From: Sulfuricella sp035530375
GTDB lineage: Bacteria > Pseudomonadota > Gammaproteobacteria > Burkholderiales > Sulfuricellaceae
Direction: 5' to 3'
Length of the DNA stretch: 35,848 bases
NCBI GenBank assembly: GCA_035530375.1
Contig: DATKUY010000012.1
Span: forward strand, 1 to 35,848
In this document: positions 8,301 to 15,486 of the stretch, in pieces
Numbering within the stretch: position 1 is the stretch's first letter
Layout of the letters: every line of letters begins with the position of its first letter
The notes under the pieces: model-generated
The model's database searches: none
The model's input: only the letters and a program-made list of their open reading frames with translations
Told to the model about the DNA's origin: nothing
Translations under genes and position numbers: made by a program

Positions 8301-8625
8301 CTTGCTTACTCAGCTCTACCAAAACCTGATCAGCAACGCGATAAAATTCGTGGATCATCCGCCTCCACGTATTTATTTGACAGCCGAGCACCTGAATGGG
8401 GAATGGGTGTTCGGAGTGAAAGATAGCGGCATCGGCATCAAGCCGGAGTATGCCAAGGAGATATTCAAGCCCTTCAAGCGGCTACACGGCAGAGGGGAAT
8501 ATGAGGGCTCTGGTATCGGACTCGCGGTGTGCCGCAAGGTGATAGAGCGTCACAAAGGCCGTATTTGGGTCGAATCCGAGGAAGGGTTTGGGGCGCATTT
8601 TAAATTTGTGCTGCAAGCCCAGTAA
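5326..8625 (+). CDS. CHASE-domain hybrid-sensor histidine kinase with four PAS domains
   Basis: The protein has 1099 residues. A membrane segment at about 15-33 and another at about 326-348 enclose a periplasmic CHASE domain (ligand sensing). Four PAS domains follow at about 364-475, 489-602, 614-738 and 746-862, the first, third and fourth closing with a DIT(E/R)RKR-type linker. The kinase has His890 in SHDLQEPLR, the H-box form of phytochrome-like kinases, N-box NLISNA at 1000-1005, DSGIGI and GSGIGLAV. There is no receiver domain, so phosphate must pass to a separate regulator; the single-domain regulator 61 bases downstream is the obvious partner. The ATG at 5326 puts the first membrane segment near the N-terminus and fits the promoter; the longer open frame to 5083 overlaps the divergent gene. 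Confidence 0.9.
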   Translation: MFRKLISALRKSPPALLVLVLGLGVVFALWQYAAGRSEQKAREQFILHAGDVQHSIRERLATQIDILRGAQGLFAASGEVTRAEWRRYVGALKLGRFPGVQGIGFIRYVPGAEKTDFEHRVQRDASLESSGYPDFSIFPAGKRDAYYPVEYFEPVSPGLKVLGLDHGAYAIGREALERARDTGLPAASGMLVSETDRGHEHEPRFMLVLPVYRQGKPQTTVEERRAALLGFVYARHTVGGLIHNAIGATLLQELKFEVFDGGAIGQAVGEPDHARLLYSTDDATASRTAFRPRFSTESRLEVAGREWVVRFSSIPDSQLGAPDSTLWLIFLGGILLSFAAFAIILILSTERWREAEEMRRQKSLISQVLDALPINIFMKDKDWRFVMVNEQCARLFGVPKEAVVGKSDFDVFPQDVARSLRAYDEEVRAANGMVMREEKLVSGGKEVFALAGKTMITLAGNEEPLLLGFSIDITERKRMESALRESEERFRSILDNSPSVIFVKDLEGRYLLANREHARLVGIDNAKIVGKTDYDCFPKKSADSYRENDRQVLASGSATEFEESVPQGDDLHTYLSVKFPLRNANGEPYAICGISTDITSRLRLEREAAKAHANQLSRALTDAVGEGLVGVDMWHQIVFANPKAQALLGVDEADMLGKKLGDVIRAATAEGDLLTDTTCPAWARVAGGQIFQTDDWSFSRSDGSRFPAGAVIAPIFDNGYVTGSVLSFQDITRRKRVEAALARSEHQQKAFLDNLPEFAWFKDSDGRYVMVNEAVGKACGVAPEEMVGKTDFEFWPQELAEAYRADDRAVMASGEQKCVEEPFEDRDGTRTWIETVKSPVYDEDGRIIGTVGSARNITERKRAEEELMRHVAELARMNAELDEFTYVASHDLQEPLRKLVAFSDWLRRDLGEDLPERAARDVEFITDAANRMQSLVRDLLTLSRTGKTSMVRECIELDDTVDRALNALALRIQDSGAEIVRDPLPQVWGDPTLLTQLYQNLISNAIKFVDHPPPRIYLTAEHLNGEWVFGVKDSGIGIKPEYAKEIFKPFKRLHGRGEYEGSGIGLAVCRKVIERHKGRIWVESEEGFGAHFKFVLQAQ

Positions 8626-8686
8626 GGTAAGGGGGTTGAAAGCCGATTGATGGCAAAAAATGGGCTGATTGGGGATGGTGAAAATC

Positions 8687-9139
8687 ATGAAAATAAATCG
8701 GGCTGCTGAAATTTTGCTGGTGGAAGACGATGCGGGGGATCAGGAGTTGTTCCGGCGCGCGCTGTTGAGCAACATGGTTAAAAAAAATCTCCATGTGGTG
8801 AAGGATGGCGAGGAGGCGCTGGATTATCTTTATCGCCGTGGCAGCTATGCCAAGGCGCAGAAGTATCCGATGCCCGACCTGATTTTGCTGGATCTGAATC
8901 TGCCTCGGCTCGATGGACGGCAATTTTTGTCCAACATCAAGGCCGATCCGAAATTGCACCGCATTCCGGCGGTGGTGTTAACTACCTCGCAGCAGGAAAA
9001 GGACATCGCGCAAAGCTACGATGCCGGGGCCAACTCCTATGTGGTCAAGCCGGCGACTGTCGAACAGATCATGAGGCTGGTGAATGTGTTGGTAGCCTAC
9101 TGGTTCGAAGTGGTTCAGCTTCCTTCTTTGGATATCTGA
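8687..9139 (+). CDS. single-domain response regulator (Rcp1-like)
   Basis: The protein has 150 residues and is only a receiver domain. Asp13/Asp14 sit in LLVEDDAGD, the phosphoacceptor is Asp69 in LILLDLNLPRLDG, and the conserved Lys121 is in VVKPA. The insert LYRRGSYAKAQKYPMPDLIL is typical of Rcp1-type regulators, which pair with kinases bearing the SHDLQEPLR H-box, as in the gene upstream. The start at 8687 is chosen for a GGTGA ribosome site five bases before it; TTG 8669 and ATG 8675 are in-frame alternatives. It ends two bases before the next start, so translation is probably coupled. Confidence 0.9.
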   Translation: MKINRAAEILLVEDDAGDQELFRRALLSNMVKKNLHVVKDGEEALDYLYRRGSYAKAQKYPMPDLILLDLNLPRLDGRQFLSNIKADPKLHRIPAVVLTTSQQEKDIAQSYDAGANSYVVKPATVEQIMRLVNVLVAYWFEVVQLPSLDI

Positions 9140-9141
9140 CT

Positions 9142-10440
9142 ATGGGAACAACCCACTTGCACGTGATGGCGCTTGACGACGATGAGGCCGATATCGAACT
9201 GTTGCGCCGTTATTTCGAAATGTTGCCACAGTATGAGGTTGACCTGGTCGCATTGAGCCAGCCCGGAGATTTGCTCGAGCGGATTGATACAGAAGAAGTG
9301 GATGTCGTTTTCCTCGACTACATGCTGGGCAAGACCACCGGACTGGAGGTTTTGCAGCAGTTGCGCACAGCGGGCAACATTACTCCGGTGATCATGCTTA
9401 CCGGCCAGGGCGATGAACAACTGGCCGTCAAATTGATGAGGGCCGGCGCAACCGATTATCTGGGCAAGGCGCGCTTGTCGCCGGAAAATCTCAGCCAGGT
9501 GCTGCGTAATGCCATACGAATCGGCCAACTGGAACGGCAGGCCGTGTTGGCGGAAGAAAAGCTTCGTCTTGCCGCCAAGGTGTTCGACAATGCTCTCGAA
9601 GGCGTCGTGGTGACCAATGCGGAGGCGCGCATCGTTTCAGTCAACCCCGCGTTCACTGCCATTACGGGATATAGCGAGGATGAGGTGCTGGGGAAGAACC
9701 CCAGTATCCTGTGTTCTGGTTTCCAGGATAAGGGGTTCTACCAGAACATGTGGGAGGAATTGCTGACCACCGGCCAGTGGAAGGGGGAGATATGGAATAC
9801 CTCCAAGTCCGGCAATACCTTTCTGATGTGGCAGACTATTTCCGCAGTGAAGAACGACGAAGGCCGGGTCACCCATTTTGTTTCGGTATTTTCCGATATC
9901 ACCGAGCGCAAACAGCGCGAAGATAAAATCCGTTACCAGGCTTATCATGATGTACTGACAAATCTGCCTAATCGTCGCCTGTTCCATGACCGGCTTGCCA
10001 CGGCACTGCTTCAGGCGCGGCGTGAAGGCGAAATGCTGGCGGTGATGTTTCTCGACCTCGATCATTTCAAACAGGTTAACGATACACTGGGCCACGATGT
10101 CGGCGACCTGCTTTTGCAGGAGGTTGCTGAACGCTTGAAGAAATGCATCCGTCAGGGAGATACGCTTTCCCGCTTTGGCGGCGATGAGTTTGTCCTGCTT
10201 TTGCCCAAGATCAAATCGGTGCGCAACCCATTGATGCTTGCCGAAAAAATCATCAATGTTTTCGGCGCGCCGGTGATCCTCTCCGGACGGGAATTGGACG
10301 CCAAAGTCAGCATCGGAATCAGTTTATTCCCGAAAGACGGTGACGAGCCTGGCGCACTGGTCAAAAAAGCGGACGAGGCCATGTATCTGGCCAAACAGAA
10401 AGGCCGGAACAATTTCCACCTGGCGGGGAATGCGTTGTAA
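9142..10440 (+). CDS. REC-PAS-GGDEF diguanylate cyclase
   Basis: The protein has 432 residues. A receiver domain (residues 1-125) has Asp59 as phosphoacceptor in VVFLDYMLG, and Lys109 followed by Ala where KP is usual. A PAS domain (about 140-260) is followed by a GGDEF domain (about 265-425) with an intact GGDEF at 346-350 and an RxxD inhibitory site (RQGD, 337-340). It should therefore make cyclic di-GMP from two GTP and be inhibited by product. It is the third gene of the kinase operon and the likely output: kinase to receiver to second messenger. No EAL domain is fused to it. Confidence 0.92.
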   Translation: MGTTHLHVMALDDDEADIELLRRYFEMLPQYEVDLVALSQPGDLLERIDTEEVDVVFLDYMLGKTTGLEVLQQLRTAGNITPVIMLTGQGDEQLAVKLMRAGATDYLGKARLSPENLSQVLRNAIRIGQLERQAVLAEEKLRLAAKVFDNALEGVVVTNAEARIVSVNPAFTAITGYSEDEVLGKNPSILCSGFQDKGFYQNMWEELLTTGQWKGEIWNTSKSGNTFLMWQTISAVKNDEGRVTHFVSVFSDITERKQREDKIRYQAYHDVLTNLPNRRLFHDRLATALLQARREGEMLAVMFLDLDHFKQVNDTLGHDVGDLLLQEVAERLKKCIRQGDTLSRFGGDEFVLLLPKIKSVRNPLMLAEKIINVFGAPVILSGRELDAKVSIGISLFPKDGDEPGALVKKADEAMYLAKQKGRNNFHLAGNAL

Positions 10441-10540
10441 GCGGTCAGTTGAGCGGCTATGCTGCGGTGTGATTCTGACAACTAATAGCTGAATGCTGCT
10501 TTTAATGGCAAACTAACGGTTTTTCCCGGCCTTATCCCTA

Positions 10541-11785
10541 GTGTCCCCTTTCGAACTTTTTGTCGGTCTTCGCTATACCCGCGCCAAACGGCGCAACCAT
10601 TTCATTTCCTTTATCTCCCTGGTTTCCATGCTGGGCATCGCGCTTGGCGTGGCCGCACTGATCGTGGTGCTTTCCGTGATGAACGGGTTCCAGAAGGAGC
10701 TGCGCACGCGCATCCTGGGCGTGGCGGCGCATGCCCAGATCACCGGTGCGAACAATACCCTGGCAGACTGGCGGGGCGTTGCCGCGGTGGCGGAAAAGAA
10801 CCCCGAGGTGATCGGCTCGGCGCCTTACATCATGGCGCAGGGATTGCTCTCCCATGACCAGATCGTGCAGGGATCGGTGGTGCGCGGCATTCTGCCGGAG
10901 TGGGAAACGCGGGTGTCAGATCTGGGCGGCAAGATGAAAGTCGGGCGACTGGAGAATCTGCGCGCCGGGGCGTTCAGCATTGTGCTGGGGGCAGAACTGG
11001 CGCGGACCCTGTCTGTGTCGGTGGGCGACAAGGTGGTGCTGATCGCGCCGCAGGGGCGCGTCACTCCGGCCGGCATCATGCCGCGGGTGAAGCAGTTTAC
11101 CGTGGCGGGTATTTTCGAGGCCGGCATGTACGAATACGATGCCGGGCTGGCGCTGATTCACATGGAGGATGCCGCCAAACTGTACAGCATGGGCAGCCGT
11201 GTTTCCGGCGTGCGGCTGAAGCTTGCGGACATGTACCGCGCGCCGCTGGTGGCGCGCGAACTTTCCGCCCGTTTTGGCGATGATATTTATATCAGCGACT
11301 GGACGCGGCAGCATGCCAATTTCTTCCGCGCGATCCAGATCGAAAAGAACGTGATGTTCATCATCCTGCTGCTGATCGTGGCGGTGGCGGCGTTCAACAT
11401 CGTTTCCACTCTGGTGATGGCGGTCACCGACAAGCAGGCCGACATCGCCATTCTGCGTACGCTCGGCGCTTCGCCTGCGAGCATCATGAAAATATTCATC
11501 GTCCAGGGCACCCTGATCGGGGTGATCGGCACGCTGATTGGCGTGGTTGTAGGCGTAGTGCTGGCACTGAATGTCGATGTGGTGGTGCCGGCCATCGAGC
11601 ATCTGTTCGGCGTTCACTTCCTGGCCAAGGATGTGTATTACATCAGCGAACTGCCTTCCGACCTGCAAAGCCGCGATGTCGGGGTGATTGCGTCCGTATC
11701 CTTCGTGCTTACCCTGCTGGCCACGCTCTACCCCAGCTGGCGTGCTTCCAAGACCAATCCGGCGGAGGCGTTGCGTTATGAATAG
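10541..11785 (+). CDS. lolC: lipoprotein-releasing ABC transporter permease
   Basis: The protein has 414 residues, the usual length for LolC/LolE. It has one N-terminal membrane segment (ISLVSMLGIALGVAALIVVL), a large periplasmic MacB-like domain, and three C-terminal membrane segments. The start is GTG 10541, giving the family N-terminus SPFELFVGLRYTRAKRR. With LolD it extracts outer-membrane lipoproteins from the inner membrane and hands them to LolA. Only one permease gene is present, suggesting a LolF-type homodimer instead of the LolC/LolE pair; this is inferred from the window. It overlaps lolD by eight bases. The preceding 100 bases hold no clear promoter. Confidence 0.93.
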   Translation: MSPFELFVGLRYTRAKRRNHFISFISLVSMLGIALGVAALIVVLSVMNGFQKELRTRILGVAAHAQITGANNTLADWRGVAAVAEKNPEVIGSAPYIMAQGLLSHDQIVQGSVVRGILPEWETRVSDLGGKMKVGRLENLRAGAFSIVLGAELARTLSVSVGDKVVLIAPQGRVTPAGIMPRVKQFTVAGIFEAGMYEYDAGLALIHMEDAAKLYSMGSRVSGVRLKLADMYRAPLVARELSARFGDDIYISDWTRQHANFFRAIQIEKNVMFIILLLIVAVAAFNIVSTLVMAVTDKQADIAILRTLGASPASIMKIFIVQGTLIGVIGTLIGVVVGVVLALNVDVVVPAIEHLFGVHFLAKDVYYISELPSDLQSRDVGVIASVSFVLTLLATLYPSWRASKTNPAEALRYE

Positions 11786-12458
11786 CGTGCTTTCCTGCAC
11801 CAATCTGCACAAGGTTTTCCACCAGGGCAAGGTCGAGGTGCCGGTGCTGCTCGGAGTCAACTTTGAAGTCGCGCAAGGCGAGCGTGTGGCGATCGTCGGT
11901 ACCTCCGGTTCCGGCAAGAGCACACTGCTGCACTTGCTGGGAGGGCTGGACGAGGTCACCTCGGGCGAGGTCAGCATCATGGGACGAAACGTCCATGATC
12001 TGGGTGAAGCCGAACGCAGCAGGCTGCGCAACCAGTCACTCGGTTTCGTTTATCAGTTTCACCATCTTTTGCCGGAATTTTCCGCGCTGGAAAACGTCGC
12101 CATGCCGCTGCTGATCCGGCGCATGAAACCGAATGCCGCCTATGCGCAGGCGGCTGAAATGCTGAAACAGGTCGGCTTGGGACACCGGCTTAACCATACT
12201 CCGGGCGAATTGTCCGGCGGAGAACGCCAGCGTGCCGCCGTGGCGCGTGCCTTGGTGACGCGCCCGGCCTGTGTGCTGGCGGACGAACCGACTGGCAATC
12301 TTGATCGCCATACCGCAGAAGGCGTGTTCGACCTGATGCTGGAATTGAACCGGGAGCTGGGCACCAGCTTCGTTATCGTCACCCACGACATGGAACTGGC
12401 GGCGCGGGCGCAGCGCGTGCTGCGTCTTGTGGACGGAGTCCTGAGCAGCGAGTTCTGA
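11778..12458 (+). CDS. lolD: lipoprotein-releasing ABC transporter ATP-binding protein
   Basis: The protein has 226 residues and is the ATPase of the lipoprotein exporter. The Walker A motif GTSGSGKST is at 41-49, the Q-loop at VYQFHHLLPEFSALENV, the signature LSGGE at 145-149, the Walker B ADEPTGNLD with Glu170, and the switch His203. The start at 11778 lies within the end of lolC, fixing an eight-base overlap and translational coupling. An in-frame opening further upstream is only the shadow of lolC. Confidence 0.95.
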   Translation: MNSVLSCTNLHKVFHQGKVEVPVLLGVNFEVAQGERVAIVGTSGSGKSTLLHLLGGLDEVTSGEVSIMGRNVHDLGEAERSRLRNQSLGFVYQFHHLLPEFSALENVAMPLLIRRMKPNAAYAQAAEMLKQVGLGHRLNHTPGELSGGERQRAAVARALVTRPACVLADEPTGNLDRHTAEGVFDLMLELNRELGTSFVIVTHDMELAARAQRVLRLVDGVLSSEF

Positions 12459-12467
12459 GTGGGATAT

Positions 12468-12502
12468 GGGGTTTACTCGGTAACCGGAACCCCGCTTTTT
12501 TT
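12468..12502 (+). terminator. terminator after lolD
   Basis: The stem GGGGTT (12468-12473) with AACCCC (12488-12493) encloses a small inner palindrome GGTAACC and is followed by seven T (12496-12502). It starts ten bases after the lolD stop. The same T7 is the A7 run in the convergent DUF2062 gene. Confidence 0.6.
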
Positions 12503-13028
12503 GCCTTCGCCGCCACTCGACGATGACGTGAAGCCGCCACAACCCGCGTACCGCGAAATAGCCGCAGAAAGAAAGGATTGCCCCGAGAATGGGAACGCCG
12601 ACCAGGAGGGGAGCGCCGAGCGATGAAATCCACTGGAAGAAGGCCGGCAGCCAGTCTGCCAGGCCCTCAGCCCGGAACTCGGTATAGAGATTGTGCATGC
12701 TGTTGCTTTTCCCGGTAATGAAAGCGCCGATTTTGTAGGCGACGAGATACAGGGGGACGAAGGTCAGCGGATTGGTGTACAGCGTGGTGAACACTGCGAC
12801 CGGCAAGTTGACGCGAAACGCGATGGCGAAAACTGCCGCAAGCGCCATCTGCACCGGGCCGGGAATCAGGCCGGTGAACAGGCCCACCGCCACGCCGCCG
12901 GCGACGGAATGGCGGTTCAGGTGCCACAGGTTGGGGTGGTGCAGCACCGAACCGAACAGGCGCAGGTGACGGTGTCCCTTCATGCTGTGCGCGCTGGGCA
13001 GAAATTTTCTGAGGTATTTTCTCGGCAT
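12473..13028 (-). CDS. DUF2062 membrane protein, 3' end frame-disturbed
   Basis: From ATG 13028 the frame encodes MPRKYLRKFLPSAH, then LWHLNRHSVAGGVAVGLFTG and membrane segments through PILGAILSFCGYFAVRGLW, all typical of DUF2062 inner-membrane proteins (function unknown). The domain ends in a basic tail at A7 (12496-12502). As written, the frame finds no stop there and runs antisense through lolD to 12036. Removing one A gives a short tail and a stop at 12473, a 184-residue product of normal family length, ending 14 bases from lolD. I therefore give 12473 as the likely natural end; the literal open frame is 12036-13028. An indel in the homopolymer, by mutation or sequencing error, is the simplest explanation. 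TATTAT six bases before the start region may be a -10. Confidence 0.65.
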
Positions 13029-13115
13029 GATAAATAATAGGCGAGAATCGATGGGCGATGGAAAAGCCGGGCCGCCGCCATGACCCCTGAGCGCCTGTTG
13101 TCTCCCACCTGAATT

Positions 13116-15467
13116 ATGCGCGGCAATATTATCGCCTTCGTTGTTGGCGTCTGGCTGCTGCAGCAGCAGGCGGCGCTGCCGCCCAATCTTGCCTGGGGTG
13201 GACTGCTGCCGTTGCTGTGGCTGGCGTTCAAATTCCTGCCTGACCGGTTTTCCTTCCTCCACTCGCTTCTCGTCAAACTGGCTTTATTCGGCCTTGGTTT
13301 TTTCTGGGCCGCCTTCATGGCGCAGTCGCGCCTCGCCGATGCGCTGCCTGCCGCCTGGGAGGGGCGCGATATTCAGATCGTCGGCGTGGTCGCTGCTTTG
13401 CCGGCGACGAATGAGCGCGGCATGCGCTTCGAATTCGACGTCGAACGGGTAAAAACCCCTGAAGCGACGGTGCCCCGCCACATCCAGCTTGCGGCCTACA
13501 GCAGCGGTTTCGGCAAGGAAACGGCAGGGTCCGTGCCGCCGGATTTTCACGCCGGCGAGCGCTGGCAGTTGACGGTGCGCCTCAAGCGTCCGCACGGCAA
13601 CGCCAATCCGAACGGTTTCGACTACGAGGCGTGGCTGCTGGAGCGCAATATCCGCGCTACCGGCTACATCCGGCAGGATGAGGGAAACCGCCGTCTTGCG
13701 GAACGCGTCTATCGCCCCGCCTACCTCGTCGAAATGCTGCGCGAGCGGGTGGCGAAGCGGTTTCAGGAGGTGCTGGGCGAGCGGCCCTACAGCGGTGTGC
13801 TGAAAGCGCTGGCAGTGGGCGAACAGAACGCGATTTCCCCGGATCAATGGAAGGTATTCCTGCGTACCGGCGTGAATCATCTCATGTCGATCTCCGGCCT
13901 TCACGTGACCATGATTTCCAGCCTGGCTTTCGCCTTGGTGTATGGCCTGTGGCGCCGTTGCCTGTCCTGCACGCTACGCCTGCCGGCGCGCAAGGCGGCG
14001 GCTGTGGCGGGCGCGCTGGCGGCGTTGCTGTATGCGTTATTGTCGGGCTTCGGTGTGCCGACCCAGCGCACGCTTTACATGCTGTCGGTGGTGGCGATCG
14101 CGTTATGGATGGGGCGTGCCAGTTCGGCTTCATCGGTGCTTGCGCTGGCATTGCTGGCGGTGCTGCTGCCCGATCCATGGGCCGTGTTCGCCCCTGGCTT
14201 CTGGCTGTCGTTCGGCGCGGTGGCGGCGATTCTTTATGTTGCCGTCGGCCGCCTTGGGCGACCGCACTGGCTGCGCGAGTGGGCCAACGTGCAGTGGGCG
14301 GTGACGCTGGGCCTGGTCCCGGCGCTGCTGCTGATGTTCCAGCAGGTGTCCATCGTTTCGCCGCTGGCCAACGCTTTCGCAATTCCCGTCATCAGTCTGG
14401 TGGTGGTGCCGCTGACTCTGGCCGGGGCAATTCTGCCGCTGGATCTGCCGCTGTTGCTGGCGCATCAGGTGATGGCGTGGTGCATGGCGCTGCTTGCGTG
14501 GTTGAGCCGGATGCCGGATGCGGTATGGCAGCAGCACGCACCGCCGGTGTGGACGGTGCTGATGGCGGCGATCGGCATCCTGTGGCTGCTGCTGCCGCGC
14601 GGCTTTCCGGCACGCTGGCTGGGCGTGGCGGGGCTCGCGCCGATGTTCCTGGTGTTGCCGCCGCAGCCCGAACCGGGCGCTTTGTGGCTTGCCGTGCTGG
14701 ATGTGGGGCAGGGGCTGGCGGTGGTGGTGCAAACTCAAAACCATGCCCTGCTTTACGATACCGGCCCGCGCTTTACCGCCGATGCCGACAGCGGCAGCCG
14801 CATCGTGGTGCCCTATCTGCGCGCCGCCGGCATCAAGCGGCTCGACGGCCTGATCGTGACGCACGATGACAGCGACCACAGTGGCGGGGCTGTCTCTGTG
14901 CTGGATGCGGTGCCGGTCGGCTGGTTGGCCTCTTCGCTGCCTGCCGACAGTCCGATCCTGCCTCATGCCAGAAAGTCGCTGCCCTGTTTTGCCGGGCAGT
15001 CCTGGGAATGGGACGGGGTGCGCTTCGACATGCTGTATCCGTCCTGGGAGAGCTACGCCGACGAGCGCCTCAAGAACAACGCACGCGGCTGCACACTGAA
15101 AATCACCTCGCCCTATGGCAGCGTGCTGCTGCCCGCCGACATCGAGCGCGAATCGGAGGCGGAACTCCTCGCGCGCACCCCCGATGCTCTGCCGTCCACA
15201 TTGCTGGTCGCGCCGCACCATGGCAGCAAGACCTCTTCCACCGAGGCGTTCATTCGCCAGGTCAATCCGTCCATCGTGATTTTTACATCCGGCTACCGCA
15301 ACCACTTCGGCCATCCCAAACCGGAAGTGGTGGAACGCTACCGGGCGCTGGGCAGCCGGCTCTACCGTTCGGATCGGGACGGTGCGGTGCTGTTGCGCTT
15401 CGGGAAGAATGAGGGGGCTGCACTCCAGACCTGGCGGCAGGAGCGTCAACGTTACTGGCAGCAATAA
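13116..15467 (+). CDS. comEC: DNA uptake channel ComEC/Rec2
   Basis: The protein has 783 residues with the full family layout: N-terminal membrane segments and a DUF4131/OB-like soluble part (about 30-190), the multi-membrane Competence domain (about 220-500, with VNHLMSISGLHVTM), and a C-terminal metallo-beta-lactamase domain (about 525-760) with VLDVGQGLAVVV, THDDSDHSGG and APHHGSK. It moves single-stranded DNA across the inner membrane during transformation; the C-terminal domain may be a nuclease. It is divergent from the DUF2062 gene with 87 bases between, and 19 bases upstream of relA. Other competence genes are not in the window. Confidence 0.95.
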   Translation: MRGNIIAFVVGVWLLQQQAALPPNLAWGGLLPLLWLAFKFLPDRFSFLHSLLVKLALFGLGFFWAAFMAQSRLADALPAAWEGRDIQIVGVVAALPATNERGMRFEFDVERVKTPEATVPRHIQLAAYSSGFGKETAGSVPPDFHAGERWQLTVRLKRPHGNANPNGFDYEAWLLERNIRATGYIRQDEGNRRLAERVYRPAYLVEMLRERVAKRFQEVLGERPYSGVLKALAVGEQNAISPDQWKVFLRTGVNHLMSISGLHVTMISSLAFALVYGLWRRCLSCTLRLPARKAAAVAGALAALLYALLSGFGVPTQRTLYMLSVVAIALWMGRASSASSVLALALLAVLLPDPWAVFAPGFWLSFGAVAAILYVAVGRLGRPHWLREWANVQWAVTLGLVPALLLMFQQVSIVSPLANAFAIPVISLVVVPLTLAGAILPLDLPLLLAHQVMAWCMALLAWLSRMPDAVWQQHAPPVWTVLMAAIGILWLLLPRGFPARWLGVAGLAPMFLVLPPQPEPGALWLAVLDVGQGLAVVVQTQNHALLYDTGPRFTADADSGSRIVVPYLRAAGIKRLDGLIVTHDDSDHSGGAVSVLDAVPVGWLASSLPADSPILPHARKSLPCFAGQSWEWDGVRFDMLYPSWESYADERLKNNARGCTLKITSPYGSVLLPADIERESEAELLARTPDALPSTLLVAPHHGSKTSSTEAFIRQVNPSIVIFTSGYRNHFGHPKPEVVERYRALGSRLYRSDRDGAVLLRFGKNEGAALQTWRQERQRYWQQ

Positions 15468-15486
15468 GGTCTGCTATTATTCCCTC

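Noticed and set aside
12036..12472. Antisense continuation of the DUF2062 frame through lolD
   Set aside because: The translated sequence past the basic tail is the reverse shadow of lolD, His/Gln-rich and without DUF2062 features; a one-base indel explains it better than a true overlapping gene.
14130..15464. 444-codon minus-strand frame opposite comEC
   Set aside because: A GC-rich antisense shadow, strongly His/Gln/Arg-biased, with no family features.
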